The notes beneath the pieces were generated by a model. That model ran no database searches and was not told the DNA's origin. It was given only the letters and a program-made list of their open reading frames with translations. 64,000 nt of DNA from Styela clava (lineage: Eukaryota > Chordata > Ascidiacea > Stolidobranchia > Styelidae): positions 372,001 through 436,000 of the forward strand of contig NC_135262.1 in NCBI RefSeq assembly GCF_964204865.1. The letters run 5' to 3'. A program made the translations under genes and the position numbers. Positions within the stretch are counted from its first letter, which is position 1. Every line of letters begins with the position of its first letter. Positions 55,850 through 64,000 of this stretch are shown here, piece by piece.

Positions 55850-56553
55850 TATCATCGGTCTCTAACAAACAGAACTTAGCAAAAGATAATCGAACACAGG
55901 GAATCATGGAGAAAAGTCAACAGGAGCTAAAGCGTACTCGTTTCAACAACAGGCGGTTTAAACGTCTTGACGAGATCGCTGTAGTGTATGATCAACTTCA
56001 TGATTCCCTAATATCAGGATAATTTGATTGTTCGTCCCAAAAAAAGGAAAGTCGAAAACAGAGACCAAATTGACCAAGAAATTGAGAAATGGGGTAAAAA
56101 ATGTAGAAATATGGGTAATGATAAATCGAAAGGTATATATATACAGCCACCGTCTAGACCTCTGAAAACTTCTTGCCCAATAGGATTGCTTGATAATGAT
56201 GTATTGGAAACGGAAATAATATGTCAGTGGTCTTCTCAGTCAATGGCATTGCGATTTAGGTCACCCAAAATTGATTTTCGAAACTTGGTACATATGTCCA
56301 ACGTTGACTTTGAAATATTGAGCTCCAATACTAATTTCCGAAGGGATTGGTTCACATCGGACATTATAAAGACCGCATCGCTAATTTTGTCATCGCAGTA
56401 CCCAAATGCTGACGGCCTTCAAAGCACGACACTTTATACCACAATATCTGTTCCAAAAAATTTATTCAAATTTTGTTCGTGCATGATAATCACTGGGTAG
56501 CTGCGTCAAACATATTTTCGTTCAATCAGAATACCATTCAAATCTATGATAGT
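55850..56553 (+). pseudogene. Ulp1-like cysteine protease, N-terminal part
   Basis: A basic region (KRTRFNNRRFKRLDEIAVVYDQ) leads, after a frame change near 56,020, to RPKKRKVENRDQ and a ~150-residue stretch. Another shift in an A run near 56,458 brings FVHDNHWVAASN, with the catalytic His of the Ulp1 (C48) fold. IQIYDS follows with the catalytic Asp. The frame is cut there by the 2.55-kb insertion at 56,554 and resumes at 59,104. In C48 enzymes these motifs cleave SUMO-like proteins; in transposons the role is unclear. Confidence 0.75.
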
Positions 56554-56655
56554 TAGGCTTCCCGCTGCTTGTCAGCAGGGAACCTATTGTATTCCTGTGT
56601 TTTATTAGGCTTCCCGCTGCTTGTCAGCAGGGAACCTATTGTATTCCTGTGTTTT

Positions 56656-56662
56656 ATTATTA

Positions 56663-56698
<36 letters not shown>

Positions 56699-56705
56699 TT
56701 TTTTT
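56656..56705. repeat. (ATT)n microsatellite
   Basis: A run of ATT units then T10 follows the second left end, where HINE elements often carry a microsatellite. A shorter version follows the internal right end near 57,457. Confidence 0.9.
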
Positions 56706-56780
56706 CAAATTGGTCCTACAAACTTTAAATTCACCTCAAATGTGCAGAAGTTCTCAGCTAGCAATAAAATGCAAATTTTA

Positions 56781-59050
56781 TGCATGACTGACCACGCTTT
56801 CACGCTCCAGTGAGCAAAACGCGTTTTCAGTTTTTTTGCGATTTCTCAAAATTGATACATGCTATTGGGTTGAAATTCATACCAATGATTAATGGACATG
56901 TTCCGGATACAATATGTCAAGGATACGCATGAGTGACCTCGGCGATACGCTCCAGTGAGCAATAAAGGATTTTACATTTTCATCTTCTTCTCGAGAACGA
57001 CACTACTTAGAGACTTGAAATTTACATCACATGCAGATAATAAGTCCCCCATCATAAATTGCAAATTTTATGCATGACTGACCACGCTTTCACGCTCCAG
57101 TGGGCAAAACGCGTTTTCAGTTTTTTTGCGATTTCTCAAAATTGATACATGCTATTGGGTTGAAATTTCTAACAATGATTAATGGACATGTTCCGGATAC
57201 GATATGTCAAGGATACGCATGAGTGACCTCGGCGATACGCTCCAGTGAGCAATATAGGATTTTACATTTTCATCTTTTTCTCGAGAACGACACTACTTAG
57301 AGACTTGAAATTTACATCACATGCAGATAATAAGTCCCCCATCATAAACTGCAAATTTTATGCATGACTGACCACGCTTTCACGCTCCAGTGAGCAAAAA
57401 GCGTCTTCAGTTTTTTTTTACGCGGGAAGCCTGTTAAAGCTGCACGCAGCTCTAGTTATTATTTATTTTTATTATTTTTTTTTCAAATTGGTCCTACAAA
57501 CTTGAAATTCACCTCAAATGTGCAGAAGTTCTCAGCTAGCAATAAAATGCAAATTTTATGCATGACTGACCACGCTTTCACGCTCCAGTGAGCAAAACGC
57601 GTTTTCAGTTTTTTTGCGATTTCTCAAAATTGATACATGCTATTGGGTTGAAATTCATAACAATGATTAATAGACATTTTTCGGATACACTATGTCAAGG
57701 ATACGCATGAGTGACCTCAGCGATACGCTCCAGTGAGCAATATAGGATTTTACATTTTCATCTTCTTCTCGAGAACGACACTACTTAGAGTCTTGAAATT
57801 TACATCACATGCAGATAATAAGTTCCCCATCATAAATTGCAAATTTTATGTATGACTGACCACGCTTTCACGCTCCAGTGAGCAAAACGCGTTTTCAGTT
57901 TTTTTGCGATTTCTCAAAATTGATATATGCTATTGGGTTGAAATTCATACCAATGATTAATGGACATGTTCCGGATACGATATGTCAAGGAGACGCATGA
58001 TTGACCTCGGCGATACGCTCCAGTGAGCAATATGGGATTTTACATTTTCATCTTCTCCTCGAGAACGACACTACTTAGTGACTTGAAATTTACATCACAT
58101 GTAGATAATAAGTCCCCCATCATAAATTACAAATTTTATGCATGACTGACAACGCTTTCACGCTCCAGTGAGCAAAACGCGTCTTCAGTTTTTTAGCGAT
58201 TTCTCAAAATTGATACATGCTATTGGGTTGAAATTCATAACAATGATTAATGGACATGTTCCGGATACGATATGTCAAGGATACGCATGAGTGACCTCGG
58301 CGATACGCTCCAGTGAGCAATATAGGATTTTACATTTTCATCTACTTCTCGAGAACGACACTACTTAGAGACTTCAAATTTACATCACATGCAGATAATA
58401 AGTCCCCCATCATAAATTGCAAATTTTATGCATGACTGACCACGCTTTCACGCTCCAGTGAGCAAAACGCGTCTTCAGTTTTTTTGCGATTTCTCAAAAT
58501 TGATACATGCTATTGGGTTGAAATTCATAACATTGATTAATGGACATGTTCCGGATACAATATGTTAAGGATACGCATGAGTGATCTCGGCGATACGCTC
58601 CAGTGAGCAATATAGGATTTCACATTTTCATCTTCTTCTCGAGAACGACACTACTTAGAGACTTGAAATTTACATCACATGCAGATAATAAGTCCTCCAT
58701 CATAAATTGCAAATTTTATGCATGACTGACCACGTTTTCACGCTCCAGTGAGCAAAACGCGTCTTCAGTTTTTTTGCGATTTCTCAAAATTGATACATGC
58801 TATTGGGTTGAAATTTATAACAATGATTAATGGACATGTTCCGGATACGATATGTCAAGGATACGCATGAGTGACCTCGGCGATACGCTCCAGTGAGCGA
58901 TATAGGATTTTACATTTTCATCTTCTTCTCGAGAACGACACTACTTAAAGACTTGAAATTTACATCACATGCAGATAATAAGTCCCCCATCATAAATTGC
59001 AAATTTTATGCATGACTGACCACGCTTTTACGCTCCAGTGAGCCAAACGC
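56781..59050. repeat. 290-bp tandem repeats inside the Helentron-like element
   Basis: GCATGACTGACCACGC recurs at about 56,781, 57,070, 57,360, 57,559, 57,850, 58,140, 58,430, 58,719 and 59,009. Spacing is about 290 bp except across the internal junction (about 200 bp). Units are over 95% alike and contain CGATACGCTCCAGTGAGC, TCTCGAGAACGACACTACTT and TTTACATCACATGCAG. Confidence 0.95.
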
Positions 59051-59103
59051 GTCTTCAGTTTTTTTTACGCGGGAAGCCTGTTAAAGCTGCACGCAGCTCT
59101 AGT

Positions 59104-59577
59104 TCGTACTTGAAATACACAGAAAATGACAAATATGCTATTTCGCTTCTCATGCGGCCAACATTAGGAACAAACAAACTACAGATTGAATTTCCTCCCG
59201 TCCAGCAACAAACGTTAGGTGCATCATGCGGACCATTTGCAATAAGTTTTTGCATAGCTTTATGCGAAAGAATTAGACCAGAGGATATAGTTTTCGATGA
59301 GATAAATCTGCGAAAAAAGATTTATGATGGCATAAGTTCTAAACGATTCTCACCAAATTTTAATATCGACCGAAACCACAATAAAACCAATACTAAATTC
59401 ATGGATATTCAGATATTTTGTAACTGCCGACTGCCCTACATACAAAATCAGACTATGATAGAATGCACTTCATGTTTGGAATGGTACCGCCCGGAATGTT
59501 GCAATACTCCTGTGCCAACTGAGGCACTGGAAGATTGCAAAATTGAATGGCATTGCGAGAAGTGCAATCGATGCTAA
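59104..59577 (+). pseudogene. Ulp1-like protease C-terminal part with zinc finger
   Basis: It continues the protease frame: SYLKYTENDKYAIS, then QQQTLGASCGPFAISFCIA with the oxyanion Gln and catalytic Cys of the C48 family. After about 60 residues comes a C-terminal finger: IFCNCRLPY, ECTSCLEWYRPECC, WHCEKCNRC. The spacing is that of a PHD finger (C4HC3), but the usual His of WxHxxC-type motifs is Arg here. The open frame ends with TAA at 59,575-59,577. Taken with 55,850-56,553 all three catalytic residues are still present despite the breaks. Confidence 0.8.
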
Positions 59578-59829
59578 ATTTTTTCGTTATATATTCACCA
59601 TATGCCTAACTCCAATTATTTTTCAGATCCATCGGCTTCATGGACACACAAATGATCAGTCTATTTTACCTTTTGCAATATATGCCAAAGTTAGGGGTTT
59701 TCTCTCTCGATCGTCGCCAGTTTTGAGATGAAAACCACCACGATAGTTGGCACCTTGACGTGGTGTGGTGGCTTACTACTAAGACCAACTAATTATCCAA
59801 TGCAATAAGTGTGTCTTCTACCCCAAGTG
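59578..59829. other. 3' region of the MULE element
   Basis: It contains a short inverted repeat, CCACCACGATAGTTGGCACC and GGCACCTTGACGTGGTGTGG, near 59,738-59,770. Nothing else is recognised. Confidence 0.4.
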
Positions 59830-60010
59830 TAAATGGGGGACCCTGATTATAAGACATTTTTTTAGGGGCGAACTATGCCATTTTGCCATTTCTATCATAA
59901 ATTGACTATCGGGCCATGTTTATGCGATAATAAAAATATCTTCCTCCATACAAACTTTTTCAAACTCGCTGTATTAACACCTTATTTTATGTACTACTAC
60001 TGGTTAAGTT
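59830..60010 (-). repeat. Inverted right arm of the Foldback-like element
   Basis: GACTATCGGGCCATGTTTAT, TCCATACAAACTTTTTCAA and CTCGCTGTATTAACACC are the reverse of the left minisatellite unit. Only about one unit is present. Confidence 0.85.
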
Positions 60011-60139
60011 TGACGCTGTAACCACTTGACAATCACTCGGTAGAAATTCAACTTTGACAAACTACAGCTAAAATTCCCAAACAATATTCCAACACCAGTA
60101 ACACACAGCCATGCACAAACTTAACCAGTCCTAATAAAA

Positions 60140-60450
60140 ACATATTGATATAACATACGTATGTTTATTATGTGATGGTTAAATTCGAATATGAGCTAAT
60201 AATAAAGCACACAAGATAGTTGTATATGTAGTTAATAATGAAGTTTTCTCGAGAATCAACTTCATTGTTTATTTCCGTAGCAATGTCCAATCAGCAACAC
60301 GCTGCACAGACTATATTAAAAATTGCAGTTGCATAAACACTTTTGAAAGGGACAACTAGACATTCAAAAAAAAAATTCATGCGTAAAATGACAGAATATT
60401 TATACCCAAACTATGATGTTATAATTCTGCATGTACTAATTGTTAGAATG
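60140..60450 (-). repeat. Csp family 3' flank
   Basis: Inverse counterpart of 39,000-39,180: ACATACGTATGTTTATTATG, GGTTAAATTCGAATATGAGC, TTGTTTATTTCCGTAGC and CAATCAGCAACACGCTG. Confidence 0.82.
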
Positions 60451-60586
60451 AGTTAAAATTTTCCAAAGCTTAATAATTGAATCTAAGATGAATTAAATTC
60501 TCGAACCCTATAAAATGAAATGGGGAAAGATCAAAAAATACAATATTCTGTTTCGCAAATGTCTTCCAATTCACTGATTTTATTAC

Positions 60587-60796
60587 TCAAGAAGTTTCAC
60601 ATTTGTGGCCGGCCTGTGGTCCTTTACTGCTTTGCTCTACGCTGAAGCTCACTTTCTGGTCTACAACGAGTGTCGTTAATCCAGCATCTGATATTGCCCG
60701 GAAATGCACAAAAATATCGGTATCACCATTGTCTCGTTGAATAAATCCGAACCCCTTTTCTTCGTTGAACCACTTCACTGTTCCAGTTTCGGACAT
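60587..60796 (-). CDS. CspA-type cold-shock protein (copy 7), altered C-terminus
   Basis: A 69-residue cold-shock domain: TVKWF at residues 6-10, RNP1 KGFGFI at 14-19, RNP2 IFVHF at 28-32. Up to KGPQA it is a normal family member. The last residues, GHKCETS, differ from the NVK-ending tails of the other copies. The underlying DNA still has AATGTGAAACTTCTTGAG one base out of frame, so a one-base insertion near 60,606-60,614 changed the final strand. MVVDQ in place of the usual EGQ also departs from consensus. Start at MSETG; an upstream in-frame ATG at 60,829 lies beyond the leader splice site. Possibly functional, possibly decaying. Confidence 0.82.
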   Translation of the reverse strand: MSETGTVKWFNEEKGFGFIQRDNGDTDIFVHFRAISDAGLTTLVVDQKVSFSVEQSSKGPQAGHKCETS

Positions 60797-60816
60797 CTTG
60801 AAGGTTATGTTTAAAG

Positions 60817-60833
60817 CTGAAAAACACAAGGCA
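60817..60833 (-). other. 3' splice site in the Csp copy 7 leader
   Basis: Minus strand CCTTGTGTTTTTCAG, then a 20-nt leader and ATG. It matches the sites of copies 2, 5 and 6. Confidence 0.6.
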
Positions 60834-60849
60834 GAGTAAAGTAGGAGAG

Positions 60850-61510
60850 TAAGTGGAGGACACTCATCTCAAAGCAAAGTTACATGAACTTACTAATGAG
60901 TAAAGGAATCTCATCTCTGAGGTTAAGAAATAAAAGTTACGTGAACTTACTCATAAGTAAAGGAAACTCATCTTTGAACAAAGTTACAAGCACTTACTCA
61001 GAAATAAACTCACCTCAGAGCAAAGGTATGGGCACTCACTCATAAGTAAGGGGAGCCCAATCTCTGAGCAAAGTTACAGGCACTCACTCTGAAATAAAGG
61101 AGACGCATCTCTGAGCAATGTCACGTGTATTCACTCAGAAGTAAGAGAGATTCATTTGTAAGATAAGTTACAGGCACTCACTCAGAAGTGAAGGAGACGC
61201 ATCTCTGAGCAATGTTACGGGCACTCACTCAGAAGTAAAGAAACCACATTTCTGAGCAAAGTTACGGGCACTTCTCTGAAATAAAAGAGACGCATCTCTG
61301 AGCAATGTCACGTGTATTCACTCAGAAGTAAGAGAGTTTCATTTGTAAGATAAGTTACAGGCACTCACTCAGAAGTGAAGGAGACGCATCTCTGAGCAAT
61401 GATGTTACTGACAACTGTTGAAATGCCACGAGATTTATTAGAATTAATGAAGCGGTGTGTTACACCCATTTGCTCAGAAGTAAAGAAGACTCATCTCTGA
61501 GAAAAATTAA
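60850..61510. repeat. Minisatellite, ~56-bp units, upstream of Csp copy 7
   Basis: Around twelve units carry CACTCACTCAGAAGTAAAGG, AGACGCATCTCTGAGCAA and GTTACAGGCA. A block of about 125 bp (with GTCACGTGTATTCACTCAG and TTCATTTGTAAGATAAG) occurs twice about 190 bp apart, so there is higher-order structure. It lies where the 5' intron of the minus-strand Csp gene should be. Confidence 0.9.
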
Positions 61511-62574
61511 GCGCGACCTCTAAATGCCTACAGCTACTGAAACTACAAAGATTTATTAATTGCGCATGACGCGCTGACAAATATCCCCCCTGTTACCCTG
61601 TATGTACCATGATCATGTTTTTCGTTTAACCAATTTCTCTCTCGTACTCAGTGAGACTGATTATATCGAAACCGCAACTGATTTAAAATAACAAAGTAAA
61701 GTTAGTAATTAAGGATAGTAAGGAAGAATAAATTAGAAGTATTAAACAGGACCAAAAATAAATCACGATGTAAAATTCTAGAATACCCACCTATCATTCC
61801 ATGAACATACTCTTACATGGCCTATGCGTCTGGGCGGATATAAAAATAATAACTGGAGATTTCGGGATATTGAATAAATTCCTATTTACATTTTTTAATA
61901 GCTTTGTTGCTGTTATTAATATGTTTTATGGCCTGATAACGTCAGTGGCCTTTTGCGCCATTAATAAATTCGAATTAAAAATTATATACTAACATATTAT
62001 ACAATGTTTACAACTAAATTAATTATATAAGTTTTAACTATTTCTGCCCGTGGACAAAACATATCCACTCACAGTTTCAATAATACCTTTTAACTAAGTT
62101 CTCAGTCACAGATCAAAGTAACTTTACTTTATGAACTCTGCACAGAATAAACACTCTGTCCTACACACGATTATAATAGCTAAACCTAACAATTTACATC
62201 TACAAGCTATAGCGCAGGTCTCAATATGGCCAATATTGGGTGGGAATGCCTAAGATCTCACCTGAACAACAATAATTTGCCTAAAATTTCGAACAACAAC
62301 ATAATAACAAAACGATCTTCGGGTCCACTCCGTGTCAAATAACAAATTCTGAAACACAAAACGAGAAAACTACCCGACAGATCCTCGAGTCAGTAAAAAT
62401 CGAAAAATCAGTGTTAAACAAAGAATAACATTTCTAGCAAGATCATGTAAGACCCGAACATAATTTACCCAAACTATGTTCCCTCCATGCATGGTGAGTA
62501 TTTTAAAAAAAACTGGCAATGACCATGAGCCTAATCAATATTTTTTTTTCTGAAATGACACATCCACGTAACAG
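61511..62574. other. AT-rich intergenic stretch
   Basis: No gene or repeat could be supported. Confidence 0.35.
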
Positions 62575-62712
62575 ACTTCCGCTCATCGATCACTTGTGAT
62601 GGAATACAGGAGTTAGTAACAACTTTACACTCATCAATCACTTATGATATAATACAGGAGTTAGTAACAATCTTCCGCTCATCAGTCACTTAAAATGTAA
62701 TACAGAAGTTAG
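62575..62712. repeat. Three ~60-bp tandem units
   Basis: Each has CATCRATCACTT and AATACAGGAGTTAGTAACAA with small changes. Confidence 0.85.
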
Positions 62713-62936
62713 TTGCAGCGGACTCCAACGAACTGCAGTGGATGGAATATATAAATGCACTGTATATATGTGAAGTTGGATATTTCGTACACATCCCCTG
62801 CTAAAAAAAACGCCAACACTCAAAATAAGAAAACAGGTAATTATACAGTTAGGGTTGGTCATGCAGATTGTGTTGGATATTCAAATCATCACTCGCCCCA
62901 ACCCTAACTGGGAAATACTAATTTGTTATATTAAAA

Positions 62937-63358
62937 CAGGGGTCGGTAACTACGAATCCGGCCCGCGACGCTACACTGAATTATATTACCAAAACAGCTG
63001 TATTGACGATTATATTCTTTACGTGACATAATTTGTTTTGAGAAACTAAATTATATTACAACCTAACAAGTATATAATTCACAATCACTCGTTTAATGAG
63101 CCTCTAATTGATTATATTTAGACAAATGGCAACAGAACGTAAAAAAGTTGATGCGGAGTGCAAGTGGTTTAATGACGCAGAAAATATTCAAATCATCAGT
63201 TTTTACGCACTGCTTGAAATTTAACTGAAATCTGTGTGAAAAAATGTGATTCATTGGCCTTTTTTTCGGTTTTTACCTTTCTAAAAATATGAGCGGCACG
63301 CAAATGACTTGTAACCTTTAATTTTGGCCCGCGAACGACAAAAGTTTGCCAACCCCTG
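62937..63358 (+). mobile_element. 422-bp hAT element, sister of 33,423-33,850
   Basis: CAGGGGTCGGTAACTACG to TTTGCCAACCCCTG; flanks TATTAAAA and TTTTAAAA match at seven of eight. At 63,126 it keeps ATG and MATERKKVDAECKWFN, the same transposase N-terminal start as its sister, then stops. Confidence 0.9.
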
Positions 63359-63366
63359 TTTTAAAA

Positions 63367-64000
63367 CGTGGCGGGGATGTTTTTCTCAAATTTCGCGTTA
63401 GTGGCGCGGGCTTTGTACAAAAGATACGTAAAGTGAAACAAAGTCACGGTCAAACACAGATATCAGTTACAGATACTCGTAATCGATGCAAAATTAATTT
63501 TTTTTTCTTTTGGGCTAGTTCGGGTATCTGTATTTTTACCATCCGGGTAACCGAAACACCCCGTCATTTGACTCATTTCCTCGACTATGAACCTAAATTG
63601 CAAAAAAAGCGACAGCAGAAATATAGTGATCAGCTAAACCGCCATCATCCAGATTATTCTATCCTCACACCCACTCTTTCAACTGCATCCGTATGATTTA
63701 AACAATTTTACATGAACATAGTCTAAATCGGATACTTGAATCGTATTATTTAAATAAATCTTGAAGGAATATTGAAACATTTACTCTGGGTTTTATCATA
63801 ACATAATCAAATTAACAAACTGAGTGAAACATAAAAACTACAAATTTTTGTGGCGATTTCTAAGAATGCGCTCATAGAGACAAGCTTATTAGAAGCGGTA
63901 AACTTTTCTGTATGCGTGTGTACAGTTATTCGCATATTCAGTACTCATTCGTATTTGTATTCGGTATTTTGACGATTTTAGTCGATCGCCATCTAAAGAA
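63367..64000. other. Unassigned, one unrecognised open frame
   Basis: A plus-strand frame runs to 63,696 with a charged C-terminal half (LDYEPKLQKKRQQKYSDQLN), but its start lies in the hAT element and I recognise no family. It may be chance or an exon; AATAAATC follows at about 63,754. Confidence 0.25.

Larger units (their letters stand above)
56554..59103 (+). mobile_element. Helentron-like element, tandem, inserted in the protease frame
   Basis: The left end is TAGGCTTCCCGCTGC; the inverse GCGGGAAGCCT lies just before the right-end hairpin GCTGCACGCAGC and CTCTAGT. Subterminal inverted repeats, a 3' stem-loop, internal tandem repeats and T-T insertion are features of Helentron/HINE rolling-circle elements (family knowledge). 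The left end is present twice (56,555 and 56,608), and a complete right end also occurs internally at about 57,418-57,462. The insertion therefore looks like a head-to-tail partial concatemer. No protein is encoded. Removing it joins the host frame exactly at AGT|TCG; a TAGTT 5-bp duplication fits equally well. Confidence 0.82.
52880..60015 (+). mobile_element. Foldback-like MULE element with protease cargo
   Basis: The left arm is a minisatellite array (52,900-53,930), and about 59,830-60,010 is one inverted unit of the same sequence. Between them on the plus strand lie a MULE-like transposase and a Ulp1-like protease with a zinc finger, both broken. Long inverted arms made of tandem repeats are known for Foldback (FB-NOF) and Phantom-type Mutator elements; membership here is inferred from the transposase motifs and arm layout. 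Exact ends and a target duplication were not found. Confidence 0.65.

Noticed and set aside
56781..59050. CRISPR-like regular repeats
   Set aside because: Units are 290 bp and contiguous without unique spacers, and the context is eukaryotic.
7963..60796. Bacterial contamination as the source of the Csp genes
   Set aside because: Each copy is embedded in eukaryotic repeats, shares a splice-like leader, and is duplicated with non-coding flanks; no other bacterial gene is present.

Overview
The window is a piece of an AT-rich, repeat-laden eukaryotic nuclear genome, almost certainly an invertebrate animal. Evidence seen directly: a two-exon RWDD1 gene with a GT-AG intron, a tRNA-derived SINE family with at least eleven copies, many hAT-type elements with 8-bp target duplications, a non-LTR retrotransposon 3' end, and several satellites. 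I cannot name the species. A marine invertebrate such as a tunicate is plausible but unproven.

Two kinds of host gene are convincing. (1) RWDD1 (DFRP2) at 17,218-18,689, with an RWD domain, a coiled coil and an acidic tail. (2) Seven short, single-coding-exon cold-shock-domain genes of bacterial CspA type (67-75 aa): minus strand at 7,963, 14,656, 27,055, 28,920 and 60,587, plus strand at 38,539 and 51,257. They lack the long loop of animal Y-box CSDs and align end to end with bacterial Csp proteins. At least five share a eukaryotic-looking 5' leader with a polypyrimidine-AG 3' splice site just before the ATG. They also share duplicated 5' and 3' flanks, so they look like a dispersed, locally expanding family. 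I regard this as the most interesting host feature; an old transfer from bacteria is the simplest explanation.

Region by region. 1-5.4 kb: nested palindromic elements and a large inverted repeat carrying hAT transposase tails and a one-sided minisatellite. 5.4-14 kb: SINEs, MITEs, the first Csp gene, and a dimeric ~92-bp satellite. 14-19.3 kb: the second Csp gene and RWDD1. 19-30 kb: a tandem duplication carrying two Csp genes, in which paralogous empty sites date the insertion of a 4.2-kb hAT-like element and several MITEs. 30-41 kb: a SINE split by a palindromic MITE, a LINE fragment, hAT MITEs, the Csp gene at 38.5 kb, nested SINEs and a small foldback element. 41.9-45.0 kb: a complete 3,027-bp hAT element with an 8-bp target duplication and a transposase broken by two frameshifts. 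46.8-52.8 kb: more hAT elements, the Csp gene at 51.3 kb and minisatellites. 52.9-60 kb: a Foldback-like element bounded by inverted minisatellite arms, encoding a MULE-like transposase and a Ulp1-like cysteine protease with a zinc finger. The protease gene is split exactly at a codon boundary by a 2.55-kb Helentron-like, tandemly organised insertion. 60-64 kb: the last Csp gene, a ~56-bp minisatellite upstream of it, and a short hAT element.

The genes do not form an operon or pathway. The window records a host gene family being duplicated amid heavy, layered transposon insertion.
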